Below, piece by piece: positions 9,071-20,983 of a DNA stretch of 64,000 bases. The notes under the pieces are model-generated. The model was not told where the DNA came from, did not search any database, and was given only the letters and a program-made list of their open reading frames with translations. The DNA lies in assembly GCA_021018995.1 (NCBI GenBank), contig CM037587.1, positions 5,768,866 to 5,832,865 on the forward strand. The letters are read 5' to 3'. Each line of letters opens with the position of its first letter. The first letter of the stretch is position 1. The stretch comes from Chloranthus sessilifolius. Its lineage: Eukaryota > Streptophyta > Magnoliopsida > Chloranthales > Chloranthaceae. The position numbers and the translations under genes were made by a program.

Positions 9071-11571
9071 TGGAATCCATGAAAGTTGTAGCGTCTACAT
9101 ACCATCAGTGCGTTAAATTCCCCCACGAGGACTCCATCATCAGGATATATGCTGACGCACCTCTTCAGGAGATAGATATTGACTATGCAGCGAGTAGTCC
9201 TATAGCTCACGACACCGTCCTATTTATTGGCCACATCAGAAAGGTGCGACCACCCAACGACATGGCAATGGCAGAAATCACGCACCCTAGCTTTTCTCCA
9301 ACATGCAGATAGAGATTAATGAGAAGAGAGGCAGGCCCTGACCTCACACAACTCTATGACATAAACCCAACTATAATAAAGGGGTAGGACCTGATATATC
9401 AACTAGGGTACATTCCGCATATCGGACTCGGTAAAACAAGCAAGGCCGCATAGGCCTATCGTCCCTAAGAAGGTTCGAAAACACAGGGGCTAGGTAACCA
9501 ATCAGAAGGCAAGCAAGCCGACATCCTGCCGACCTTGCCTAAGTGGTCACTATATGACCACTTCATCTATAGAACCACAAAAAAGGCCGATGTGCTGAAG
9601 AAAAGAAGGGACTCCTTCCCTAAAACACAAGAGACAGAAATCGAGCAAATAATCAAAGCCTTCACTGACCTGACCAATTTAAGTCAAGACTACGACATCA
9701 AAAAGCCGCTTGAAGGTGTCGGGCCATTGTTCGACACTGAGGGATCCTCAGAAGAAGGAAGGAAAGAACCTCCATAACCTGAACCGCAGGTAGAAGAGTG
9801 GGAGTCAACTGATGAAGAGGACTTTCATGTCGCGTCCATATGGGTTAAAAGAGAATGGGGATCTGATACTCCCCTACCTCTCCAGCTGCCTCAACCTCGA
9901 TTACCGGCATAGGACGAGTAGTCGTCAATATCAAGCGAGGAGGAAGACTATTGGGCAAGCCTCTCCACCATAGAACTTGAAGACTTATTGAGAGCTGATC
10001 CCCTAGAATGGTTCGGAGAAGACAATCGTTCATGAGATGAGATTTCTACTCTCGATGACGATTTTGATTATCAGTGTGTACTCGAAAATTGGCAATGCTC
10101 GCGTCGATGCCCTTACTCGAAACAACCTTACTGTGGCCTGTGCAGGGCTATGATGTTATGATGTCAAAAGGCTATCATGGACGAAATCTGGCAAACTATT
10201 TGGGCGAAAGATCCTCACATTACATTCATAGAGGTCGAAGAGGAACTAGAGCTAGATGCCCCCAATCTCCGGAAGCACCACAACTATAAATATTCTGGAA
10301 CTCACTAGAAGAGGAATGGCAGTCACTTCCAAGTGATGAAGACTACTAGATAGATCTGCGCCCGCACTTGAACTACCAGAACAGTTAGGCCAAGACCTTT
10401 GAGGGCATTCAGATGAAGAAGACGATCTCGGCTTCAATGACAATGACCTTACCCTCGATGACGAAGGATGGGAATGCTCTTAGGGACACCCCTGCATCTC
10501 ACACGCATACCAGCCTCGCTGTCAGGCCTGGATATTAATCCTAGCATACTACGAAGTCCAAGGGAGAGAGCTCACCAGTCCAGAAGGTCATCAGTCAAAC
10601 TCACCCGAGGAAGATAGGCCTTAGCAAGAAGAATATCTCTAGCCCGATTCCGAGAATGAGAGCTCACATGCCTACGACCTCCAAACCCTCTTCGAAGACG
10701 AAACAATCAACATGATAGAAGAGGCCAGAACATTGGTCGTACCACTGCCGTCATCGCTCATCTGGAAGATCACGCCATACGAGAATCATAAAAAAAATAT
10801 CAAATTTAGAGCGAGTCCATGTCATTCGAACACTCGCACGAACGGCTTCAGTAGCCGTCTCGCTTCCCCAACTAGGAGAAGCAACTCCCTGTACCATACT
10901 TATTATTAAAAATATATATATATACAAAATCCCAAAACACCTAAAAATATAAAATCACAAAACCCTAAAAAACTTAAAAATTTCAAAAAAGAGGGGGAGC
11001 CCTTCATCCCAGACCCATGCAGCAACCAACAAGGAAACTCTTCTCCTAAGGCTGTAAGTAGCGGTTACATTGACGGAGTCAAGGAAGAACCAAATGACAT
11101 ATTCACATAAAGACGCGCCGCCACCTTTGACGTCGCAGAGTCACACCTCGAGCCCGCTCGACGCAACCCTACCGCCTCTCCTTCACGAAGGCACGGAGCA
11201 TACCGACGAGGTGACAAGCTCGTAATCATACCTAACGAGATACTTTATGACCTCGAAAGGAGAATAAACAGCCTCGACCTACACCTCACTAAGGATGTTG
11301 CGATCATAAATTTTACCGATGAAGGGTTACCTCTCGGAGAACTAACCCCCCAGTGTAGCCATTTTACAGTATATGAGCTTACTAACAATGAAGAAGGAGC
11401 ATCAGCCGTTGAGGAAACACGAGACTTCCAACGGGTCATCAAACGCTTCGACGAGCAAACCCAAGTTGTTGCAAAACCTACCAAAGAAATCAATTTTGGC
11501 GTCAAGGAGAATCCTAAGAAGCTACTAATTAGCACAACACTTAGCCCTAAGGAACGACAACAGATCATCCA
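9071..11571 (+). pseudogene. Protease-RT linker and RT start of the Tat/Ogre element
   Basis: About 2.5 kb lies between protease and RT. Pieces at 9535-9777 (LPKWSLYDHFIYRTTKKADV), 9780-10440 (Glu/Asp/Trp-rich) and 11216-11571 are in plus frames with stops. The last piece contains KEINFGVKENPKKLLISTTL followed by SPKERQQII, the conserved entry to the Tat/Ogre RT, and is cut at 11571. Ogre elements carry an intron between protease and RT; I cannot define splice sites here. A 107-residue minus-strand frame at 11245-11568 is only the shadow of this sequence. Confidence 0.6.
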
Positions 11572-12067
11572 TGTAACGACCCAAAATTTTCAACCTGAAA
11601 CACGTGGAAATTTCATATCGCTAAATCATAATTCATAATTTAACTACAGAAATTCTTTGGTATCGGTTAGTGAGCAAGCTATTTGATGAGTACTGAAATA
11701 TGATGATATTTCACCCCTAAATACCTATATTTAGCTGTCCGATGAAGGCTATCTAATAAGAATTATTAGATTTGAAGTGTTTCAGGTAAATAAAAGCCAA
11801 GTATGGAAAACAGCCCAAAAATTCTGAAAATAATGTCAAAACACTGTAACTTTGGGTCATCGAGAACTTAGTACAACTTGTGGCTAAATTTGGACCTTCC
11901 AGATGGCCGAATTATGACATTGTCAAAACCTAAAAGTTGTAGATCTTTTCGTCAGCTTTCCAACGGCATAATAATCACCTCAATCCGAGTTTGGGACAGA
12001 AAGTTATGGCTGAAATACCGAAGTAGTGTTTGATACAAAAAGTGTGCTAAAATTTACGGATTTCTGG

Positions 12068-12204
12068 GGGTCGATGCATCGACCCTTTTGGTCGATTAAT
12101 CGAGGAGAAGGAGAGTCTGACACGGAATTGACTACTTTAAAGATGATTTTGAGCCTCTTTTGTAGGGTCGATGCATCGACCCTATTGGGTCGATTAATCG
12201 ACCC
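12068..12204. repeat. Duplicated pair of perfect palindromes inside the solo LTR
   Basis: GGGTCGATGCATCGACCC occurs at 12068-12085 and again at 12165-12182, exactly 97 bp apart. Each copy is followed within a few bases by a second palindrome, GGTCGATTAATCGA at 12090-12103 and GGGTCGATTAATCGACCC at 12187-12204. These 18-bp palindromes are centred on TGCA or TTAA and can form hairpins. Confidence 0.9.
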
Positions 12205-12714
12205 TAAATTGGCGGCTGGGGAGACTTCTGCGACCGGGGAATCTATTTAAAGCGACTCAAACACTTCGAAGGAGAAATTAGGGAGATAGGAGATTAGAGT
12301 TTTAGTTTTTTGCTTTTCTTTTTCATAGTTAGACATAGAAATATGGAGTTTTTATTTATTCCTTTTTGAGAGCTTTGTTCCTTTAATTTCCAGTACTCAT
12401 TCCTCCAGTTTATTATATTTTTGCTCAAGTTTATTCCTGTATTATTCTCGTTTCTGAAAACCATCGTACTTTTAGATCAAAGTAATTTCTTTTGAAGTTG
12501 AGATATTTTTAATTCATTAAATTAATGTTATTTTCTCTTCCTTATTTATTTATGTCATTTAATTGTAATATGTGTGGCTAAATTCATAAGGATGGGGATC
12601 TAATGATTCCCATCCGAGGGATGTACTTTTAATAATATAAATTTAGGATTAAAATATGAGATCTTATTTTATGATTGTTGTGCTATCAAGAACGGATGAA
12701 ATCCCCGCCACTAA

Positions 12715-13060
12715 TCGGGATCGCGTGTGCCGAGCCATGCCCGGGATCTCATATCTGTGACGGTAATTTTACCCAATCATTGTTATATAGTCTTTTTTCT
12801 TTCATCGTGTGGATCTAATTACGATTATGATCCGGGATCGAGTGTGCCGAGCCATGCCCTGGATCTTGGATCTGTAATGGTAATTTTATCTTAATTACTC
12901 CCTAATCTGAAATCGAGTGTGCCGAGCCATGCCCTTGATTTCAGATCTATGGTGGTATTATTGTTAAAATTTTTACCCACTTTGGGGATGATTTTTATTT
13001 GAACCTGAGATCAAGTGTGCCGAGTCATGCCCTTAATCTCAGATCTATATATGAAAATCA
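12715..13060. repeat. Fourfold repeat of a GTGTGCCGAGCCATGCCC box
   Basis: The 18-bp box GTGTGCCGAGCCATGCCC (last copy GTGTGCCGAGTCATGCCC) occurs four times, near 12727, 12846, 12917 and 13015. Each copy is preceded by GATCG(A/C) and followed by GATCTCAGATCTGT-like sequence and a GGTAATTTTA-like stretch. Spacing is irregular (about 119, 71 and 98 bp), so this is a degenerate tandem array in the LTR. Confidence 0.8.
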
Positions 13061-13661
13061 TCTAAGTCCTGATTGCAGGGATGCAACGCGGAACCTATCG
13101 GGGTTTTTGACAATTTATCTTTCATAAAAGATATTTATTCTCAATGGTATATCTCATAGTTTAATCCGTAGATTTGTATTATGGGAAGAACGGACCAAAG
13201 ATGGGAGAATTTAGTATCTTCATCTTTATCTTTATTTTTGAATTATCAGTTAAGTTTTAGTTTGTAGTCAGTAATTATCATCTCATCAAACCACCTAAAT
13301 CATAAGACTGGTAGAATACTGTTAGATCTTAGTAGATTTCTGGAATTGTTTGTCTTTTTAGATCTTTTAAAATTAGTCCTCGTGGGAACGATCTCGTACT
13401 CCGCACCCACTATATACAATCCGATTCGTGCACTTGTGAGTAAAATATCACAATTAAAATTCACATCACTATTATAAATAAATTAAATGCAAAAAAACAC
13501 ATAACTAAATAAATTTGCATTAATATCCATAACAAAAGTGTAAAAATTAAAAGTATAACTACTGGTGATGGCCTTTCGTCACACAAACAGTGGCACACAA
13601 CATTTAAAAATAATCTTAATTATCTCAAAAAGTTCATCTAGTCTATACCAAGTCTTGGTCT

Positions 13662-13770
13662 CTAAAAGAATCTAATGATAAACTTCTCAGGTGGAAGATC
13701 TGCTTTGTCTTTCGGTACAAAGTTGGGATCTTCTAATTCGAGATTTGAAACCACTTCTGTACTTGTGACA
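13662..13770 (-). other. Acidic short open frame in the Tekay A 3' LTR
   Basis: On the minus strand this encodes LELEDPNFVPKDKADLPP followed by EKF. It is the decayed twin of the frame at 21294-21385 in the other LTR: two lysines replace acidic residues and the stop is displaced to 13662. It lies behind a GTTAGCTCACCC box, about 350 bp before the biological 3' end of the LTR. Confidence 0.5.
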
Positions 13771-16047
13771 CATAGTGTCGGGGTGAGCTAACAATCTATG
13801 CTCAGTAGAAAAAGGTCAAGGCCAAATTACATCTTATTCGATCAATGCATAGTTCGATGATAAATTCAAACGCAATTAAATGATAAAAATAAAATTTGAA
13901 AAATATCATGGGTTCAAAAGCACATATTCTGAGTTCTAGTTCCATATGAGATTTGATAGCTTCTTTTCTTAAGTTTCATGTGAGTATTCATTAAATCGTT
14001 TCATTATCAAATTTCAAATGCAGTCTCCTTAATTTATGATGACTTTAAAATATAACTTAAATATCACTAGCGTAAATATAGCACCAGAGTCTCCAATAAC
14101 CAATGGAATCCCCTTCTAACCATCGTCATTCAATGAATATTTTCTAAGTGCCCAAGCCCATACGTTGTGAGGGATACTTGTGCGGTTCAATGAGCCTTCG
14201 AAACTGTTCAAAAGTGTCAAAGCACAGGATTCGGTTCAAATGAATCTCTTTAAATCACATGTAAAGTTCTAATACATAGGTACAATGGTTCATAAAATAA
14301 TTCTGATTCTAATTCATATTCAAATTAAAGGGTTCGATGTTCAAAGGTTTAATGATTCAAAGTTCAATAATTCAATGCAAATTATCATTCAAAAAGGATT
14401 CCAAAATATTCAGTTGCAAGTCAAAGGATTTAATGTTCAAAAATTCAATAATTCAATGTAAGTCGATATTTAATAATTCTAATGTTCAGATACAATAAGA
14501 TTCAAACAGTTCAAATTCAATTCTGATGATAATAGATCTAGTTTGAATACGTCATTAAAGTCTATGTATCAAAGTCTAAAACATAATTGTGCATTGAAAT
14601 TTTCCTACCTTAGGTCCTAATGTCGCAAGGGAAAAATTGTTGGCGGTGGTGTCCAGCGAGGCGGCTTTGACGATGGGTCTATGTGGTGCTCGGTTGAACG
14701 CTAGAAGAAGAGGGTACAAAAACAATGGTGCTGCCGTGAATTTGTTAGAGAAAGAGAGATAGCCATATGCGGCTTGGCTGCTTGGTGGTAAAAGAAAATG
14801 AGAGAGAAAGAGAGAGAGGAAGAAGATGACATCCTTCGTTTGGATTTAAAAGAAAAAGGTTGGAGAAAGTCGCTCAATTACAAAGAAGAGTCCCAAAAGG
14901 ACTTTGTTATCTTTAGTGCCTTCTAAAGATGGGATTCCAAACTTTGCTACGCATGGATACAATATATAAAATATATTACTAGATTGAGAGACTTGTTGTG
15001 CGTAGATTTTTTTTTATACTATTCTAGAGAGAGAAAGAAAGTTAGTTAGAGAGAAAGGAGAGAGTTAGAGTTTGGGTCCAATAAGATGCTTGGGAGGAAA
15101 GTATTTTAAATGGGAAAGTCAAGAAGAAATAAAAGGCAAGATTCTAAATTATATTATTTAATTAAAAAGGAACGAGGGCTAGCGAGTTTATTGGTGCGTG
15201 GATTCTAAAGAGAGTGTTATTTGGGGAAGGTCACATAAAACAAAATAGGCAATAGTCCAAAAGGACTTTACTACTTCTAAAGAGGGGTACTCAAGGGACG
15301 GTTGGGTGTTGAGGTAGCTTAATGGGAAAGGTAACTTAGAATTTATGGTTTGGAGAGTGCCAAGTAGGGAAGGAGTAAATATGAGGCATATATTGGATTC
15401 TATTGCACAACTCATGAAAACTGAATCACACAATTTAAGTATTTATATGTATTTTTATATACATATACTTATGTCCATGATTTTTAAAAAGGAAATGGTG
15501 GTCGGCTAGTGTGTTAAGCACCTTAGATAAAAGGAAAGAAATAGTGTTAAAAGGGACAGCTAATGTTAGGTTTCTTAAAATAGGGAGTTGGGTGTTAAAA
15601 TGGCCACAATCGTGGGCTTGGTTTGGTATTGGGTGTTGGGTGTTGGGTACCTAACACCACATGTCTATTTGCGACCACACACACAAATAATTTATTTGTT
15701 TATATATTTTTAGAATGACACAAATAGAGTCTTAAGTCAATTTAAGTCTCGGGTCCAAGTTTTGAAGTCGCCCATGCTCGGCCACAAGTTTGAATGAATC
15801 AAGTTAAGATTTGGGCATAGATTTTGGTACAGACTCGAGTTCCATTTCGTGTTCAGGTGTACCGACCCACGTAATCAATAATGTAATATTTATCATTTAT
15901 TTGCACAAAGGATATATTTGCCGATTGGAAAGTAGAATCCTAGGCCATACTATTGGTCAAAGGTCTGACCCAGGTCAAACTGATCAAAGTAATTGCTTTG
16001 TCATCAAAGGTCAATGATTCAACGTTGGCAAAATCAGGATCGTTACA

Positions 16048-16064
16048 TTCTCTCCTCAAAAGAA
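16048..16064 (-). promoter_or_regulatory. Polypurine tract of Tekay A
   Basis: On the minus strand the LTR start TGTAACGATCC is directly preceded by TTCTTTTGAGGAGAGAA, the purine-rich primer for plus-strand synthesis. It follows the usual GAGGACGAAAATTCTTT tail of Tekay pol. Confidence 0.75.
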
Positions 16065-16510
16065 TTTTCGTCCTCGAAAATTTTTGTATCTTATTCGAAG
16101 AGATGTGGATATTGGTCGTGAATTTCTACTTCCCGCTCCCAAGTGACTTCAGCGGTTGAGTGATTTCACCACTTGACCAGTACAAACGGGATCCGCTTGG
16201 TACGAAAGATTTGCTCCTTATGGTCGAGGATTTGAACTAGTTCTTCGACTACCGTCATATCTTATTTGAGCTCGATGGGCTAGTAGTCCAAAATGTGAGT
16301 CGGGTCCTTTACATATTTCCTCAGCATGGATACATGGAATACATTGTACATACTTAATAGCTGAGGTGATAAGGCAATCAGATATGCAACTTCGCCGACT
16401 TGACCCAATATCTCAAATGGTCCGACGTAGCGTGGACTCAATTTTCCTCGTCTTTCGAATTTCATCACTCCCTTGGTGGGCAAGATTTTAAGGAAGACGT
16501 TGTCTCCCAC
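16065..16510 (-). pseudogene. Integrase C-terminal (GPF) module and chromodomain of Tekay A
   Basis: From 16510 the minus frame reads GDNVFLKILPTKGVMKFERR, LSPRYVGPFEIL (the GPF/GPY module) and NVFHVSMLRKYV. Then, past a stop near 16270, it continues to a chromodomain: ILDHKEQIFRTKRIPFVLVK, W, TGA, NHSTAEVTWE and QYPHLF. The chromodomain would steer integration to marked chromatin and defines the chromovirus group. The TGA inside the W-x-NH motif fits a CGA or TGG to TGA change. It is separated from the integrase core by a 76-nt intron-like segment. Confidence 0.8.
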
Positions 16511-16586
16511 CTGTAAGGAAATGCGTTGTCTCAGTGATGAAAATGGTTTACAGAGGAAAAAAAGGTAATAATTGCACTAAGTATAC
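16511..16586 (-). other. 76-nt intron-like segment in Tekay A integrase
   Basis: On the minus strand it begins GTATACTTAG after the codons TEFQ and ends TTCCTTACAG before GTGGGAGAC (VGD). Removing it joins EFQ to VGD, the normal LEFQVGD integrase sequence, in phase 0. Tekay B has a segment of the same length at the same codon (31173-31248). Confidence 0.7.
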
Positions 16587-17709
16587 CTGAAATTCAGTAC
16601 TTATTTGCTTGAGGTCAGCATAGCTTTTCTGACAGCTTTGAGCAACCCTTAATCTTTCCCGAATCAACCGAATCACTTCGGTTGTGCTCTCAATAATCTC
16701 TGGCCCTAATATAAATTTGTCCTCGATCTCTTCCCAATTGAGCGGAGACTTACATCTCTGACCATAGAGTGCTTCAAACGGAGCCATTCCAATGCTAGCT
16801 TGGTAACTATTATTGTAGGCTAACTCTATCAAAGGCAGGTGTTTATCCCATGAAAGTCTAGCATGTAAGCTCGGAGCATGTCTTCTATTATCTGATTCAC
16901 CCTTTCAGTCAGACCATCTATTTGGGGATGAAATGCAAAATTAAAGTCTAATCTTGTGCTCATTCCTTCTTGAAATCATTGCCATAATTTTGATGTGTAA
17001 ATCGGATCTCTATCTGAGACAATGCTGGCTGGAATAACATTTAATATGACAACTCTGCTAGCTGACTGGTTGTATACCTCGTGCTGTATGATAGAAAATG
17101 TGCAGATTTGGTTAAGCGATCAACTATGACCCAAATCGCATTGTGCCCTTTCACGGTTCTAGGTAATCCAGGTATAAAATCCATGGATATAGCATCTCAT
17201 TTTCATTTTAGTATCGGTAAGGGATGTAGCAAACCCAAGGGGTTCCGATGATCAACCTTTACTTGTTAACATACCAAATATGTTGAAACATATTCCACTA
17301 CATCTTTCTTCAAGCCTCTCCATCAGAAGCACTTCTTCAGATCCTGGTACATCGTCATACACTCAGGATGGATGGCGTATCTTGATTTGTGAGCTTCTTC
17401 AAGAATCGTGTGTCGAAGTTCAGTATTTGTCGGTACGCAAAGTCGTCCCCTTAAAAGTAGTGAACCGTCCTCCCTGATGGAGAAATCTAGTTTAGCACCA
17501 TCAATCACACTCTGTCTAATTGCCATAAGTTCATCATCGGTCATCTGAAGCTCTCGAATGTTATCGAAAATCGTCGGCCTCATGGTAATATTGGCCATCA
17601 ACGCTCCTGAGTCTTTCACCTCAATTTTTGTGTTATATAAAGATATATCTTTGAATAGACGCCATCTGTGAATTCTCATGATGAGATTTGACAATTGAGC
17701 CGATGACTT
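16587..17709 (-). pseudogene. Integrase core of Tekay A
   Basis: The zinc-binding N-terminus starts in 17323-17694 (LEEAHKSRYAIHPE, with H and H of the HHCC motif). The middle is frameshifted. ELAYNNSYQASIGMAPFEAL and YGQRCKSPLNW at 16740-16832 mark the end of the catalytic core. The product would insert the cDNA. Frame breaks between 16840 and 17320 remove it as a working gene. Confidence 0.75.
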
Positions 17710-18230
17710 TCAACTCAGCGCGTCTGCCACTATATTCACCTTTCCCAGATGGTACTGAATGGTATAATCATAAACCTTAAGGAATTTTATCCACCTTTTT
17801 TGCCTTATACTCAAATCTTTCTGAGTGAAGAGATATTTTAGGCTTTTATGGTCGGTAAGGATTTCGAACGTCTCTCTGTAGAGAAAGTGCCTCCAAATCT
17901 TTAAGGCGAAAACAATTGTTGCCAATTCTAGGACATGCGTCGGATAGTTTTTTTTATGGTCTTTGAGTTGTCAAAAACCGTAAGCGATGACCTTATCGTA
18001 CTGATTCAGTACGCAACCCAAACCGCTATATATGTGATACATCGCTAAATACTACGAAACCGCCACTGCCTGACGGTATAGCCAGGATTGGTGCAGAAGT
18101 TATCTTGTCCTTGAGCTCTTAGAAGCTCTTTTCACACGCATCGTTCCATTGAAACTTTTTGGTCTTTCTTGTTAGCTGAGTTATCTGTCCTACAATTTTA
18201 AAGAAACCGTCAACAAATTTTCTGTAATAC
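17710..18230 (-). pseudogene. RNase H of Tekay A
   Basis: The clearest part is 17710-17925: [34 protein letters not shown] and VNIVADALS, the usual closing motifs of the Gypsy RNase H domain, which degrades template RNA. The upstream half, with an IAYG-like motif near 17980, is frameshifted. Confidence 0.75.
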
Positions 18231-19121
18231 CCGGCTAGACCCCAAAAGTTTCAGACTTCGGTTACCGTCTTCGGTTGTTCCCATTTTATAATGGCTTCAA
18301 TCTAGTTGGGTTGACTTTTATGCCTTCTTCGGATATAACATGCCCTAAGAAACTAACTTATTCCAGCCAAAATTCACACTTAGCTTCGCATATAGTCAAT
18401 GATCACGCAGTGTCTAAAGGGCGACATGTAGGTGTTGTTCGTGATCGTCTCTCGACTTTGAATAGATAGGGATGTCATCCACGAAGACAACCACACATTG
18501 GTCAAGATGTGGTTTGAACACTCTGTTCATCAAGTCCATGAATGATGCTGGTGCATTTGTCAAACCAAATGGCATCACTAAAAACTCATAATGATCATAT
18601 CTAGTGCGAAAGGTAGTCTTCGAAATATCTTCTGCCTTGACTTTCAGCTGGTGGTATCCTAATCTCAGGTTTATCTTCGAGAAGAATTTAGCGCCTTAGA
18701 GCTGATCGAAAAGGTCATCTATTCAGGGAAGTAGATAACAGTTCTTGATCGTCAACTTATTCAACTGACGATAATCGATGCACAATCTCATTGAACTGTC
18801 TTTCTTCTTGACAAACAGAATGGGTGCTCTCCAAGGAGAAACACTCGATATAATAAAACCCTTGTCTAAGAGTTCTTGAAACTGCTCTTTGAGTTCTTTC
18901 AGCTCAGTCGGTGCCATGAGATATAGGGCTTTCGATATCGATTCTGTGCTTGGAGCTAGATCAATTTCAAACTCAACTTCCCTGTCAGGTGGTAAACCTG
19001 GCAATTCTTCAGGAAACACGTCAGGGAATTCGCATGCAATGGGAATATCAGTAATATTAACCTTTTCTTCCCGTTGATTTTGTATAAATGCGAGATACCC
19101 ATGACATCCATTATTCATCAA
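18231..19121 (-). pseudogene. Reverse transcriptase of Tekay A
   Basis: The start is well preserved at 18723-19121: [40 protein letters not shown] and QLNKLTIKN. The catalytic FVDD motif is readable at about 18474-18485, but the frame is lost after 18723 and stops accumulate toward 18230. The enzyme would copy the element RNA. Confidence 0.8.
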
Positions 19122-19543
19122 ACGTTTAACTCAAATGGCGGATATGAAAGGTGCGATGCTCGGCTTGGTGCCATAGAATCGGAATGGTTTACCCTTCTTG
19201 GGGCTAAAAGTGACTGTTTTTCTAAGGCAATCGACATTTTCATAATGGGTAGATAACCAGTCCATGCCAATGATTACGTCAAACCCTTGTATATCCAGGA
19301 TAACCAAGTCGACTGATATTTTATGGTCTTTAATCGGAATGATTATCGGTCGACAGATAGTGTCTGTGACTATTGAGTTCCCTGTGGGGACTGATACTAA
19401 TAAGATGAAGTCCAAGGGTTCAGGAACGATACTCAATTCGGTCGCGAATTGAGGAGTTACAAAGGAGTGCATAAATCCTGGGTCTATCAATATGCATGCC
19501 TTATGTTGATATATATCACAACTCTAGTACATGAGTAAGGTAC
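19122..19543 (-). pseudogene. Protease of Tekay A
   Basis: The active-site region reads CILIDPGFMHSFVTP, where the catalytic triplet D-S-G has become D-P-G. It is followed by VDLVILDIQGFDVIIGMDWL and a zinc-free tail, the standard chromovirus retropepsin. Two stops precede it. Its first codon is split by the gag-protease intron-like segment. Confidence 0.75.
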
Positions 19544-19678
19544 CTAAGTTCCATGTGTGTAATTAGTTATATATATATAAAGGTGTCGTAGTATTCATTC
19601 AATATTATAATTGAAAAATAAATGTCAAGGATATTTATCAATTGAAAATAATATGATAATTTGATAATATAATTATAC
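19544..19678 (-). other. 135-nt intron-like segment between gag and protease of Tekay A
   Basis: On the minus strand it starts GTATAATTAT right after DVI, a TAA (probably CAA mutated) and one G, and ends GGAACTTAG before GTACCTTACTC. Joining the ends gives VI-x-GTLL, the normal link into the protease, with the intron in phase 1. The segment is very AT-rich. Tekay B has the same arrangement at 28193-28308. Confidence 0.65.
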
Positions 19679-20885
19679 CTTAGATTACGTCGTTGGTTAC
19701 TTGGGCATCCTGTGCTGAGAAGGCATAGGCGCAACCCTAAACTGTGGGTCAGGAGGGCTTCTGAGTAGGTGTCGATGTCGTCTTCTCTTTCTTCGGTTCA
19801 GGACAATCCTTCATCATATATCCCTTCTTGCCACAATTGAAGCATGAACCTATGCTCCATCTACAATCTTCCAACTTATGTCATCTTTCGCATCTTGGGC
19901 AGGACTTGGTCGGTACTAACAACGTAGTATGTATAGTCCATTATGCTACCGATGCAGCAGAGGTAGCCAGTAGTGTGGTACGGAAGGATTGCGTAGGTGT
20001 AGACATAGTTGGTTTTGAATAGGCAATCTAGGCAGGTTGGGAAGGTGCTGAAGTCGACAATTTTTCCCTCTTATTTGCCTGATTATCAGTGTATGATTGC
20101 GTTTGGTATGGTCTATTATTATTCTATTGCTCTCTTCTCTTGTATATTTTCTCCATGTCGCGTTCAGCAATTAAGGCCCTCTCCATTACCTCGGCATAAG
20201 TTGTCAACTAAAATAATGAGATCCTCTCTTTGATTGTCGGTTTCAGCCCACGTTCGAATTTCTTCGTCTTCATTAACTCTGTAGCCACATGAAGAGGGGC
20301 ATAACGTGAGAGTCTTGAAAATTCTGACTCGTACTCTAACACGGTCATGTTTTCTGGTGTGAGAGAAATAAAATCGATCTCCCATTGTTTACAAATGGAT
20401 GCTGGAAAATATTTTTCGTTAAACTTTTCTAAAAATTCATTCCATGTCCATGGAACGTTTGCTCGGTTTTGATTCCTGATTCTCTGAATTGACCTCCACC
20501 AGGGATCAGCGTCTCTTTCCAAAAAGAATGTAGCCCATCTCACCTTTTCATCTTCCGTGCAAGTCATTACACCCAAAATTTTCTCCATCTGGTTAATCCA
20601 ATCTTTCGCAGGAGCGAGATCAGCCTTACCATAAAAACTAGGAGGTTTCATCCTTCTGAATTCTTGAAATTCGGTGGGGTGTTGTCTAGTGGTTAGTAGA
20701 GTAGTCTGTTGTGCCATCATATTCGTCTGTTGTGCTATTGCATTCGCCATAGTCTCCAGGGCTTGGCTGACATGTGCATCATTATTTCCTCCTCCCAATA
20801 GAATGTCATTGCCACCTGTGGCAATTCTGACTTTGTTCAAGGAGCTATCAGTGTTAACAATTCTTGGTCTACCCCGAGGTGCCAT
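19679..20885 (-). pseudogene. gag of Tekay A
   Basis: The ATG at 20885 starts MAPRGRPRIV, the typical Tekay Gag start. The capsid follows, with FQEFRRMKPPSFYGKADLAP, AKDWINQMEKIL, KVRWATFFLERDADPWW and FNEKYFPASICKQWEIDFIS. A TAG at about 20206 (CAG changed) interrupts LF-x-LTTYAEVMERAL. The zinc knuckle CFNCGKKGYMMKDC at about 19803-19844 has Tyr in place of the metal-binding His. Only nonsense changes, not frameshifts, were needed to follow the frame. Confidence 0.8.
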
Positions 20886-20962
20886 GATGATCTGTCACGA
20901 TTGAATAAAAGTTTAATCAAAAGTGTTCGTGAAAGTCCAATCTATGTTCTGACAGGATCTAA

Positions 20963-20981
20963 GGCCATATCTCTTATACCA
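20963..20981 (-). promoter_or_regulatory. Primer-binding site of Tekay A
   Basis: Two bases inside the 5' LTR end, the minus strand reads TGGTATAAGAGATATGGCC, a mutated form of TGGTATCAGAGC, which pairs with initiator tRNA-Met. Confidence 0.75.
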
Positions 20982-20983
20982 AC

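Larger units (their letters stand above)
11684..13468. mobile_element. Solo LTR inserted in the Tekay A 3' LTR
   Basis: A 1,785-bp unit begins TGATGAGTACTG and ends ATTCACATCA, giving the inverted termini TGATG...CATCA. CTATT flanks it at 11679-11683 and 13469-13473. Tekay A's other LTR has a single uninterrupted CTATT at this place (near 21093). It has no coding domain. A phrase close to its right end, CCTCGTGGGAACGATCTCG, recalls the 3' part of many Gypsy (Athila-like) LTRs, but I cannot fix the lineage. It contains two notable repeats, listed separately. Confidence 0.85.
11572..16047 (-). repeat. 3' LTR of Tekay A (split by a solo LTR)
   Basis: LTR parts are 11572-11683 and 13474-16047; the intervening solo LTR plus one CTATT copy is foreign. 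It matches 20984-22653 joined to 38245-39237. It ends GGATCGTTACA at 16047, next to the purine tract. A 10-kb-scale duplicate of 13470-15000 at 21090-22650 in the window is simply the other LTR. Confidence 0.9.

Noticed and set aside
11245-11568. 107-residue open frame on the minus strand
   Set aside because: It is the complement of the Tat/Ogre linker and RT start on the plus strand, which carries the conserved motifs.
20674-20904. Plus-strand frame over the Tekay A gag
   Set aside because: It is the shadow of the gag frame on the minus strand, which has the full capsid signature.
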